DNA from: Butyrivibrio sp. NC2002
GTDB lineage: Bacteria > Bacillota > Clostridia > Lachnospirales > Lachnospiraceae
DNA: 64,000 bases
Assembly: GCF_000702265.1 (NCBI RefSeq)
Contig: NZ_JNKZ01000004.1
Span: forward strand, 496,001-560,000
Direction: 5' to 3'
The position numbers and the translations under genes are program-made. Below the pieces are notes generated by a model, which saw only the letters and a program-made list of their open reading frames with translations, did no database searches and had not been told where the DNA came from. Below, piece after piece: positions 42,960 through 50,468 of the stretch. How positions within the stretch are numbered: position 1 is the stretch's first letter; each line of letters opens with the position of its first letter.

Positions 42960-43598
42960 TCAGTTGCTGTTTACCGGTGGTTTCCAGGGCTTAGGGCAGA
43001 GAAGAGTAGTTCTGCCTATATCCGGAAGAACATCATATATAGAACATCCCATACGCTCTTCAAAATCTTCTTTTATTTTGAAGGCAATCTCCCAACCTTT
43101 AATGTATCCTTCCATAATTCCGTATCGTCTTGTAACATCAACAAATCTTTTTTCCAGAATTACAAAACCATAATCTGTGGCAAGAGAATCACATAGCTGG
43201 ATCAGCTTGTCATAATCATCAGGCTCACCACAATTCATTATGTAATCTCTGATAGCCTTCTCATGTCCTGTTTCGGGCTCGTAGCTAAACTCTTCCTGCA
43301 TGTGAAGATAGGAATGTGTCATGCAAATTCTGGCTGCTTCATCCCATCCTTTTTTCATACAGTACTTATACCCTTCATATACGTGAGTAGGAATATCAAC
43401 AAAACCGAATTTACATCTTCTTCCGATATCATGCAAAAGCCCGAATATATAAGCTTTCTCTGAATCCATATCAGGGATCTTTTCAGCAATGTTACGAGCT
43501 GCTATGCCAACATTTTTGGAGTGATCAACCCATGGTCCGGGATTTAAGTTTCTTGCTATTTCTAGCTCTTCCAGAGCTTCTTTGACACTTGGAAACAT
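42960..43598 (-). CDS. HD-domain phosphohydrolase
   Basis: A 212-residue HD protein. Metal ligands are suggested by DHSKNVGIAARNIA (about 25-38) and FGLLHDIGRRCKFG (about 52-65), with a later RICMTHSYL. Such stand-alone HD proteins act on nucleotides or phosphomonoesters, and the substrate is not known. Strong RBS AAGGAGG precedes the ATG. It is followed 85 nt later by the NUDIX gene on the same strand. Confidence 0.85.
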   Translation of the reverse strand: MFPSVKEALEELEIARNLNPGPWVDHSKNVGIAARNIAEKIPDMDSEKAYIFGLLHDIGRRCKFGFVDIPTHVYEGYKYCMKKGWDEAARICMTHSYLHMQEEFSYEPETGHEKAIRDYIMNCGEPDDYDKLIQLCDSLATDYGFVILEKRFVDVTRRYGIMEGYIKGWEIAFKIKEDFEERMGCSIYDVLPDIGRTTLLCPKPWKPPVNSN

Positions 43599-43763
43599 CT
43601 GCTTTACCTCCTTGTCTTGAATATATTCAGGCGCTCACTGAACTTATAACCATGACTTCCTGAATTTCTGAGGAAATTCAATATTCTATGTTATACTCAG
43701 ATTATAAAAGGTGACGTTACGTAATCTTCAAGCACTATTTTTACTGTATCGGAGAAAACTTTT

Positions 43764-44984
43764 ATGAATAAAAAAGGCTACTATTCATCCGGACAATTTG
43801 CCAAAATGGCTCACGTGTCGGTAAGAACTATAAGGTTTTATGACCAGAAGGGGCTACTTGTGCCATCTTATACAACAAAGTCAGGTGCAAGATTTTACAC
43901 TGATTACGATTTTGCAATTCTGCAGCAGATAATGCTTTTAAAGTACCTGGGATTTTCTCTGGATGAGATAAAAGAAATACCAAACGGTCAGGCTGATAAT
44001 CATTTCATTCTGAATGCCCTTAAGATGCAGAAAAAACTGCTTTCAGAACGAATTGATGAAATGAAAAATGTTGAAGAAGGTGTAAATGCAACCATCAAAG
44101 CTTTGGAAAGCTCTGCTGCTCCTGATTGGAAGCAGATGCTGGATCTGATCCACATGACTTCAATGGAGAACAACTTAAAGAGCCAATATCAAAATGCAAG
44201 CAACATCTCTGCCAGGATAGATCTTCATAACATATATTCAACAAATAAACAAAGATGGTTTAATTGGGTACTAGAGGAATGTAATATCTCTTCCGGGATG
44301 AATATTCTTGAGCTTGGTTGCGGTAATGGAGCATTATGGGCCGAGAATATAAGCGAATTGTCCAAGCGCAATTATACAGATATACAAATAACTCTTTCAG
44401 ATATCTCTGCAGGTATACTGCATGATGCAAGACAGAATATAGAAAGTGCTACAAAGGCATATTCAAAAGAACTGCGAGACTTAACATTTTCTTACAAGGC
44501 ATTTGATCTTAATGCTATACCATTTGAAGATAATTCCTTTGATCTAGTAATTGCGGGTCACGTCCTTTTTTATTGTGAGGATATCCAACTTGCCTGTAAG
44601 GAAATAAGTAGAGTGCTAAAGCCTGGCGGAAGACTTGTTTGTAGCACATATAGCAGTAACCACATGAAAGAAATCAGAGAACTGGTAAAAAATTTTGATG
44701 ATAGGATCGTGCTTTCCAGCAATGACTTGTATAAAATATTTGGTTTGGAAAATGGTGCTGATATCCTGCGTAGCGTGTTTGAAAAAGTGGAGCTGAAGAA
44801 ATACCAGGATGAAATAGTCATTACTGACGCCGGCCCGTTAATAGATTATATCTTTTCATGCCACGGCAATCAGAACCACTATCTTCTGAACAGATATGCA
44901 GAATTTAAGAATTATATTATGAAAAAGGTAAGTCAAGAATTCCACATAACCAAGGATGCAGGGCTCTTTATCGCAATTAATTAA
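43764..44984 (+). CDS. MerR-family regulator fused to a SAM methyltransferase
   Basis: A 406-residue two-domain protein. The N-terminus is a MerR winged helix (YYSSGQFAKMAHVSVRTIRF then YDQKGLLVPSYTT), followed by a dimerisation coiled coil (about 75-115). A class I methyltransferase follows from about 165, with motif I MNILELGCGNGALWAENI and motif IV-like FDLVIAGHVLFYCEDIQLA. It may be a regulator controlled by a small molecule that it also methylates. Such fusions are known, but the ligand here is not. RBS GGAG. Possible autoregulatory sequence TTACGTAA lies at 43717-43724. Confidence 0.88.
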   Translation: MNKKGYYSSGQFAKMAHVSVRTIRFYDQKGLLVPSYTTKSGARFYTDYDFAILQQIMLLKYLGFSLDEIKEIPNGQADNHFILNALKMQKKLLSERIDEMKNVEEGVNATIKALESSAAPDWKQMLDLIHMTSMENNLKSQYQNASNISARIDLHNIYSTNKQRWFNWVLEECNISSGMNILELGCGNGALWAENISELSKRNYTDIQITLSDISAGILHDARQNIESATKAYSKELRDLTFSYKAFDLNAIPFEDNSFDLVIAGHVLFYCEDIQLACKEISRVLKPGGRLVCSTYSSNHMKEIRELVKNFDDRIVLSSNDLYKIFGLENGADILRSVFEKVELKKYQDEIVITDAGPLIDYIFSCHGNQNHYLLNRYAEFKNYIMKKVSQEFHITKDAGLFIAIN

Positions 44985-44996
44985 ATAAAGAGCTTT

Positions 44997-45037
44997 AATA
45001 CAAAAAACGCACATCATGTGATGTGCGTTTTTGTATT
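44997..45037. terminator. Bidirectional terminator of the MerR gene and tRNA-Gly copy 2
   Basis: A long stem, 44997-45016 with 45019-45037 (core CGCACATCA/TGATGTGCG), with A- and T-tracts on the two sides, lies between convergent transcripts. It resembles the terminator of tRNA-Gly copy 1. Confidence 0.9.
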
Positions 45038-45040
45038 AAA

Positions 45041-45133
45041 AGAGCGATAGACGGGGCTCGAACCCGCGGTCTCCACCTTGGCAAGGTGGCGCTTTACCAA
45101 CTAAGCTACTATCGCATATATGTAAAGTCGCTT
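45041..45133 (-). repeat. Right arm of the 93-bp inverted repeat (tRNA-Gly)
   Basis: Exact inverse of 38762-38854. Recombination between the two arms would invert the 6.2 kb between them. Confidence 0.95.
45043..45115 (-). tRNA. tRNA-Gly (anticodon GCC), copy 2
   Basis: Identical over 73 nt to copy 1 at 38780-38852. Its acceptor arms are 45109-45115 and 45044-45050, the discriminator is T (45043), and the anticodon is GCC. Confidence 0.97.
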
Positions 45134-45150
45134 TCGCGACAGCAAAATAA

Positions 45151-45179
45151 AGTTTACACTAGTGTTCTATATTTGTCAA
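45151..45179 (-). promoter_or_regulatory. Promoter of tRNA-Gly copy 2
   Basis: -35 TTGACA (45174-45179), 17-nt spacer, -10 TAAACT (45151-45156), then leader hairpin GTCGC-GAAA-GCGAC. Confidence 0.8.
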
Positions 45180-45255
45180 CAACATTTTTGAAAAATCCAA
45201 AAATGTTGCTGACAACGTATCGCGCCGCCTTTTCTCATAACAGCCCATCCCCCGT

Positions 45256-46626
45256 TTATTTGCTGAAAAGTCCCTGTAAAAGAATTATAAGAATAAGTAC
45301 AGGCAATACTATTCTGTAAAAATGCTTAAGGAAAGCAGGCATTTTAATGCCTGATCCGATGTTTACCTCATCAATATAGTTGTCAAATCCCCATCCAAAT
45401 CGTGTTACGCAAAAAAGTAATATTACAAGCGCACCTGACGGAAGAATCAGATTACTTACAAGGAAGTCCTCAAAATCAAGGACATTCCTTCCACCAAAAA
45501 ATACAAGATTTTTAAGAACATTAAATCCGAGAACGCACGGAAGTGATGCTACGAGCAAAAATGCGCAGTTTATGGCAACCGAGGTTCCTCTTTTTATGTT
45601 AAATATATCAACTACACTTATTACTATATTTTCAAAGACAGCGGTAACTGTTGAAAAGCTCGCAAATGTCATGAGCATAAAAAACAGCGTTCCCCAAAGT
45701 CTTCCCATCGGCATGTTTACAAATATTTCGGGAATCGTGGCAAAAATAAGCGACGGTCCCTGCGAAGGTTCTACTCCAAATGAAAAGCAGGCAGGAAAAA
45801 TGATAAGTCCCGACATTATTGCAACAACAGTATCAAGCACAGCTATAGTTATGCTCTCGCCTGTAAGACGATTTTCTTTACCCATGTAGCTGCCAAAGAC
45901 TTCAATTGATCCCATTCCTATGCTGAGCGTAAAGAAAGCCTGACTCATAGCTGATGATATGATCTTGGCAAGTCCTACAGTTTTTGCCCTGCCAAGATCC
46001 GGAAGCAGATAAAACTTAAGTCCCTCCATAGCATTATCAAGTCTGAAGCTCTTGGTTGTTAGTACTGCAAGGAGTATTAAAAGACCGATCATCATAAATT
46101 TATTTACTTTTTCCAGTCCATTCCTGACTCCAAGACTTAGTATTCCAAATCCTATAAGCACGGTTAGTACTGTAAAAATGCCCATTTCGAGGGGGTTATT
46201 CATAAGTCCGTCAAAAACAGCAGAAACTTCTATAGGTTTCTCATCAGTAGTAAACTGACCGGTAGCAAATTTATAAAAGTAGTCCAGCATCCATCCTGAT
46301 ACGGTAGTGTAATACATCATCAGAATGTAGCTTCCTGCAAGGCATATCCATCCATGAACGTGCCATTTCTGTCCTGGTTTTTCCAGCTTTTTGTAGGCTT
46401 TTACCATGGTTAGGCCGCTTTTTCTGCCTATTGCAAGTTCCATTGTCATTACCGGAATTCCCATTATTGCAAGGAAGAGAAGATAAAATAAAACAAATAT
46501 TCCTCCTCCGTTCTGACCTGCCATATATGGAAACTTCCAGACATTTCCTATTCCAATCGCGCATCCTGCGCTGACAAGTATAAATCCGAGTCTTGATCCA
46601 AAACTCTCCCTGTTACCTTCGTTCAT
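45256..46626 (-). CDS. Sodium-dependent transporter, NSS (SNF) family
   Basis: A sodium-coupled amino-acid or amine symporter, 456 residues, about 11-12 helices. The helix-1 sodium-site sequence VSAGCAIGIGNVWKFPYMA is near residue 15, helix 6 contains FFTLSIGMGSIEVFGSY, and the AIGRKSGLTMVKAY loop is typical of bacterial NSS proteins. Substrate unknown. The ATG at 46626 has TTTGGAGG. An ATG nine codons upstream overlaps that RBS. A second NSS gene lies at 62021-63385. Confidence 0.93.
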   Translation of the reverse strand: MNEGNRESFGSRLGFILVSAGCAIGIGNVWKFPYMAGQNGGGIFVLFYLLFLAIMGIPVMTMELAIGRKSGLTMVKAYKKLEKPGQKWHVHGWICLAGSYILMMYYTTVSGWMLDYFYKFATGQFTTDEKPIEVSAVFDGLMNNPLEMGIFTVLTVLIGFGILSLGVRNGLEKVNKFMMIGLLILLAVLTTKSFRLDNAMEGLKFYLLPDLGRAKTVGLAKIISSAMSQAFFTLSIGMGSIEVFGSYMGKENRLTGESITIAVLDTVVAIMSGLIIFPACFSFGVEPSQGPSLIFATIPEIFVNMPMGRLWGTLFFMLMTFASFSTVTAVFENIVISVVDIFNIKRGTSVAINCAFLLVASLPCVLGFNVLKNLVFFGGRNVLDFEDFLVSNLILPSGALVILLFCVTRFGWGFDNYIDEVNIGSGIKMPAFLKHFYRIVLPVLILIILLQGLFSK

Positions 46627-46792
46627 ACACTTATAACCTCCAAAGTATCGCAAAGCCTTATTATATCATCTAACCTCAGCTGTGGAAACTTTGTTTTTAT
46701 ATGTATCTGATAAATTGTTACTGGCTAAAACTCCAACATCTTGAGTGGTCACGCACCCGCTCCAAGGCGCCTCCGGTGAGAATTTTTTTACT

Positions 46793-46828
46793 TAAAAAAG
46801 GACCGCAGAATATGATCATTCGCGGCCC
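46793..46828 (-). terminator. Terminator of cysK
   Basis: Stem GGACCGC (46800-46806) with GCGGCCC (46822-46828) plus inner pairs, followed on the minus strand by a run of T. It starts 28 nt after the cysK stop. Confidence 0.85.
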
Positions 46829-46856
46829 TTAAACATATTAAATAATTTGATTTTTG

Positions 46857-47789
46857 TCAGTCTGTGAAAAGAGGAGTTGAGTAATATCTGTCTCCACTGT
46901 CGGGGAGAAGTGCAACTATTACTTTTCCTTTGTTTTCCTCTCTCTTTGCAAGCTCGATCGCTCCAAAAAGTGCTGCACCGGATGAAATACCTACAGATAT
47001 ACCCTCTTTTGCGGCAAGAAGTTTCGCAGTTTTGAAGGCATCCTCATTGGAAGATGTGAACACTTCATCGTACACCTTAGTATTTAAAACCTCCGGAACA
47101 AAGCCGGCTCCTATGCCCTGAATTTTATGAGCACCGCTTTTTCCTTCTGAAAGAACAGGAGAATCCTCCGGTTCAAGTGCAACAACCTTTATTTCTGCAT
47201 TCTGCTTTTTAAGGTACTCTCCTACACCCGTTACTGTTCCGCCTGTGCCCACACCTGCAATGAAAACATCTACCTTTCCGTCAGTATCTCTCCAGATTTC
47301 AGGTCCTGTTGTCTCTCTGTGACTTGCAGGATTAGCCTCATTCGTGAACTGTCCGGGAATAAAGCTGTTTGGTATTTCCTTAGAAAGCTCCTCAGCCTTT
47401 GCGATTGCGCCTTTCATTCCCTTTGCCCCTTCGGTAAGTACAAGCTCAGCGCCGTATGCTTTAAGGATATTTCTTCTCTCAACGCTCATGGTTTCGGGCA
47501 TTGTGAGAATTATCCTATAGCCTTTTGCAGCAGCTATCGAAGCAAGGCCTATTCCTGTATTTCCGCTTGTGGGCTCAATTATTACAGAGCCTTCTTTTAA
47601 AAGTCCCTTCTTTTCCGCATCTTCTATCATATATTTAGCAGCGCGGTCCTTAACACTACCGGTAGGATTGAAATACTCAAGCTTTACCAGAATTGTCGCA
47701 TTTAATCCAAGCTCTTTTTCTATATTCGTAACCTCAACAAGTGGGGTGTTTCCAACTAGTTCTATTGCATTTTTAAATATGTTAGCCAT
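46857..47789 (-). CDS. cysK: Cysteine synthase A (O-acetylserine sulfhydrylase)
   Basis: Makes cysteine from O-acetylserine and sulfide. Fold-II PLP enzyme of 310 residues. PLP Lys is in TGSVKDRAAKYMI (about 40). The substrate loop PTSGNTGIGLASIAA, the GTGGTVTGVGEYL phosphate loop and VALLPDSGDRYYSTPLF at the end are all present. The ATG at 47789 follows AGGAGAC. An upstream in-frame ATG reaches into metY. It runs 17 nt after metY, so the two share an mRNA. Confidence 0.96.
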   Translation of the reverse strand: MANIFKNAIELVGNTPLVEVTNIEKELGLNATILVKLEYFNPTGSVKDRAAKYMIEDAEKKGLLKEGSVIIEPTSGNTGIGLASIAAAKGYRIILTMPETMSVERRNILKAYGAELVLTEGAKGMKGAIAKAEELSKEIPNSFIPGQFTNEANPASHRETTGPEIWRDTDGKVDVFIAGVGTGGTVTGVGEYLKKQNAEIKVVALEPEDSPVLSEGKSGAHKIQGIGAGFVPEVLNTKVYDEVFTSSNEDAFKTAKLLAAKEGISVGISSGAALFGAIELAKREENKGKVIVALLPDSGDRYYSTPLFTD

Positions 47790-47805
47790 GATTTTGTCTC
47801 CTGTA

Positions 47806-49086
47806 TTATACTGCTGCAAACCCTTTTTCGAGGTCTGCGATTATATCGTCGATATGCTCCGTTCCGATAGAGAGACGGATTGTTGACTTGTTGATACCCT
47901 GATCGGTAAGCTCTTCATCTGTAAGCTGTGAGTGGGTTGTAGATGCAGGGTGAATAACAAGGCTCTTTACATCAGCAACATTGGCAAGAAGTGAAAAGAT
48001 CTCGAGATTGTCGATAAATCTCCATGCTTCTTCCTGACCGCCCTTTATATCAAATGTAAAAATGGATGCGCCGCCATTCGGGAAATATCTCTCATAGAGC
48101 GCATGATCGGGATGATCTGCAAGAGACGGGTGATTAACTTTTTCTACCTTCGGATGATTTGCGAGAAACTCCACTACTTTCTTAGTATTTTCAGCATGTC
48201 TGTCAAGACGAAGTGACAAAGTCTCTGTTCCCTGAAGAAGAAGGAATGCATTAAAAGGTGAAATTGTCGCACCGGTATCTCTTAAAAGAATTGCTCTTAT
48301 GTATGTAACAAAAGCTGCAGGACCAACTGCATCGTAAAATGATACTCCATGGTAGCTCGGGTTAGGAGCAGCGATGTTAGGATATTTTCCGCTTGCTTTC
48401 CAATCGAATTTGCCGCTTTCAACAATGATACCGCCCAGAGTAGTTCCATGACCTCCGATGAATTTGGTTGCAGAATGAACAACTATATCTGCGCCATGTT
48501 CAATAGGTCTTATAAGGTATGGTGTACCGAATGTGTTATCGATCACAAGCGGAAGACCATGCTTATGCGCGATCTTCGCTATCGCATCAATGTCCGGGAT
48601 ATCGCTGTTTGGATTACCAAGTGTTTCAAGGTAAATAGCTCTTGTATTATCCTGAATTGCATTTTCCACTTCGCTCAAATTGTGAGCATCAACAAAAGTT
48701 GTTGTTATGCCGTACTGGGGAAGTGTGTGTGCAAGCAGGTTGTAGCTTCCTCCGTAAATGGTTTTCTGAGTAACAATGTGTCCGCCGTTTGCTGCAAGTG
48801 CTTCTATCGTATATGTGATCGCTGCTGCACCGGATGCAAGTGCAAGTGCTGCGCTTCCCCCTTCGAGTGCTGCGATTCTTTTCTCAAGTACGTCCTGTGT
48901 TGAGTTTGTAAGTCTTCCGTATATATTTCCCGCATCAGCAAGACCGAATCTGTCTGCTGCATGTTTACTGTTATGAAAAACATAAGAGGTAGTCTGATAT
49001 ATCGGAACTGCTCTTGAATCTGTTGCAGGATCTGCCTGCTCTTGTCCAACGTGTAACTGTAATGTCTCAAATCTGTATCCGCTCAT
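47806..49086 (-). CDS. metY: O-acetylhomoserine sulfhydrylase
   Basis: Uses O-acetylhomoserine and sulfide to form homocysteine. PLP enzyme of the Cys/Met metabolism family, 426 residues. The N-terminal TLQLHVGQEQADPATDSRAV and YQTTSYVFHNSKHAADRFGL are those of the MetY group. PLP Lys is in VVHSATKFIGGHGTTLGG, and IFTFDIKGG and SLVIHPASTTHSQL follow. The start is ATG at 49086, 8 nt from AAGGAGG. A TTG two codons upstream is less likely. With cysK it forms a sulfide-assimilation pair, and a LysR gene lies upstream. Confidence 0.94.
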   Translation of the reverse strand: MSGYRFETLQLHVGQEQADPATDSRAVPIYQTTSYVFHNSKHAADRFGLADAGNIYGRLTNSTQDVLEKRIAALEGGSAALALASGAAAITYTIEALAANGGHIVTQKTIYGGSYNLLAHTLPQYGITTTFVDAHNLSEVENAIQDNTRAIYLETLGNPNSDIPDIDAIAKIAHKHGLPLVIDNTFGTPYLIRPIEHGADIVVHSATKFIGGHGTTLGGIIVESGKFDWKASGKYPNIAAPNPSYHGVSFYDAVGPAAFVTYIRAILLRDTGATISPFNAFLLLQGTETLSLRLDRHAENTKKVVEFLANHPKVEKVNHPSLADHPDHALYERYFPNGGASIFTFDIKGGQEEAWRFIDNLEIFSLLANVADVKSLVIHPASTTHSQLTDEELTDQGINKSTIRLSIGTEHIDDIIADLEKGFAAV

Positions 49087-49156
49087 TTTCAAATCCTCCT
49101 TATTCCCGCCAATGTTTTGTTCCGGGTTTTTTATTCAATCTTGTTTTGTTGGATTT

Positions 49157-49213
49157 ATATTACAATCCGGAGCACGACTTGAAAATTCGCTTAAATTTAT
49201 CGCTCGTGATAAA
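49157..49213 (-). promoter_or_regulatory. metY-cysK promoter with LysR-type site
   Basis: -35 TTTTCA (49180-49185), 17-nt spacer, -10 TAATAT (49157-49162). Just upstream of the -35 lies TTTATC-GCTCGT-GATAAA (49196-49213), a perfect palindrome at the usual place for a LysR activator. Confidence 0.5.
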
Positions 49214-49230
49214 CATTACTTATAACATTG

Positions 49231-50136
49231 TTATATCTCTTTGTATTTAGTTAATTCATCTATATATGCCTGACCGTATACCGACATCTTACTTCCTATC
49301 CTCGTGATATAGCCTATTGTAAGAGGATCCTCTTCTTTAAGTTTTATCGCCACAAGACCTCCCAGGATCACATCATCACCTGAGAGCATTCCGGAGCCTA
49401 TGGAATATCCTCCAAGCTCTGCGATTATTTCCATAGATGTTGCTCTGTCATCAGATTTGACCATCTTTTTAAAATCATAATCCGCCATAGCTTCCTCATT
49501 CAGATACAGATTGCTGTCATCGCTTTGATCAAAGGAAACCACAGGATAGTCTTCAAGTTCTTCTATTGATATCTCTTTTCTTCCCGCAAGTTTATGCCCT
49601 TTCCACACGTAGATATAAGTTTCTCTTATCATAAGAGGCGTAAACTCAAGCTGATATTCTTTGAAGAGCTTCTTCATAAGTGCCTCATTTGCACCCGAAA
49701 AAGACACTATTCCGACTTCGCTTTTTAGTTTCCTTACATCCTCAAGTACCTCTTTTGTCTTGGTTTCATGTATTGAAAAGATGTACTTACCGGGATCCAT
49801 CTTTTTTATAACGTCCGTGAATGCCCTTATTGAAAAGTTATAATGCTGTGTGGATACTGAAAACCTCTCTTTATCACTGTCTTTTGATAAATACCTGTCT
49901 TCCAGAATTTCATACTGCGCAAGCGCCTTTTTAGCATAGATAATAAACTCCCTGCCTTCATCAGTTAGGGATATTCCTTTGTTTGTTCTCTCAAAAACAA
50001 GGATCCCCAGCTCATCCTCCAGCTCTTTGATGCTTGCAGAGAGCGCAGGCTGCGAAACATAAAGTTTTCCTGCAGCTTCCCTCATAGATGATGAGGCTGC
50101 AACTTCCAGTACATACTTGATCTGTGTAATATTCAT
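49231..50136 (-). CDS. LysR-family transcriptional regulator, CysL/CysB-like role inferred
   Basis: A 301-residue LysR regulator. The N-terminal winged helix (MNITQIKYVLEVAASSSMRE, LYVSQPALSASIKELEDELG) is followed by a substrate-binding domain of two alpha/beta lobes. Its place just upstream of metY-cysK suggests control of sulfur assimilation by O-acetylserine or a like effector, an inference. The ATG at 50136 is used, since the family starts here and GGGGAAGG precedes it. A TTG at 50160 would add eight residues. A palindrome TACCAA-G-TTGGTA (50155-50167) in its leader could be an autoregulatory site. Confidence 0.9.
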   Translation of the reverse strand: MNITQIKYVLEVAASSSMREAAGKLYVSQPALSASIKELEDELGILVFERTNKGISLTDEGREFIIYAKKALAQYEILEDRYLSKDSDKERFSVSTQHYNFSIRAFTDVIKKMDPGKYIFSIHETKTKEVLEDVRKLKSEVGIVSFSGANEALMKKLFKEYQLEFTPLMIRETYIYVWKGHKLAGRKEISIEELEDYPVVSFDQSDDSNLYLNEEAMADYDFKKMVKSDDRATSMEIIAELGGYSIGSGMLSGDDVILGGLVAIKLKEEDPLTIGYITRIGSKMSVYGQAYIDELTKYKEI

Positions 50137-50202
50137 AGCCTTCCCCACTTTTCCTACCAAGTTGGTATAGAATGATTTCCTTGAGGGCTATTATATATTA
50201 TT

Positions 50203-50340
50203 TCACACAGCCATGTCCACATGTTGCACGGTTCCTACGCCTCCGCTTTCCTTAAGATTCATAAGTATATCTTTTCCCTCGGAATCCTTGAACCAGACCT
50301 GCAGCTTATCAAATATTTCATCAAAATCTTTAGACCCTTG
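50203..50340 (-). pseudogene. 3' remnant of an unknown gene
   Basis: On the minus strand an open frame of about 45 codons ends in TGA (50203-50205). It has strongly coding-like codon use, reading KDFDEIFDKLQVWFKDSEG then KDILMNLKESGGVG and TVQHVDMAV. Upstream (beyond about 50340) the frame dissolves into AT-rich sequence and no start with an RBS is seen. A small protein from the internal ATG (MNLKESGG...) is possible but lacks an RBS. I do not recognise the family. Most likely the tail of a deleted gene. Confidence 0.45.
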
Positions 50341-50468
50341 TGTGCTTTTTTCTTTTGTGCGCGAGAAACTATTTTGATAGAAATGTATATACGAAAATGA
50401 TATTATATATGATGTTTGAAATGAAAAAAGTTCATCTTCTTATATGGGAAAAGGGAGAGAGTTCTAAA

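Noticed and set aside
43717-43724. TTACGTAA as a MerR operator
   Set aside because: Only 8 bp and not centred in a 19-bp promoter spacer as expected for MerR control, so mentioned but not listed as a feature.
38762-45133. Integrative element inserted at tRNA-Gly
   Set aside because: No integrase, no attachment-site direct repeat of a tRNA 3' end. The repeats are inverted whole tRNAs with separate promoters, so a duplication or inversion fits better.
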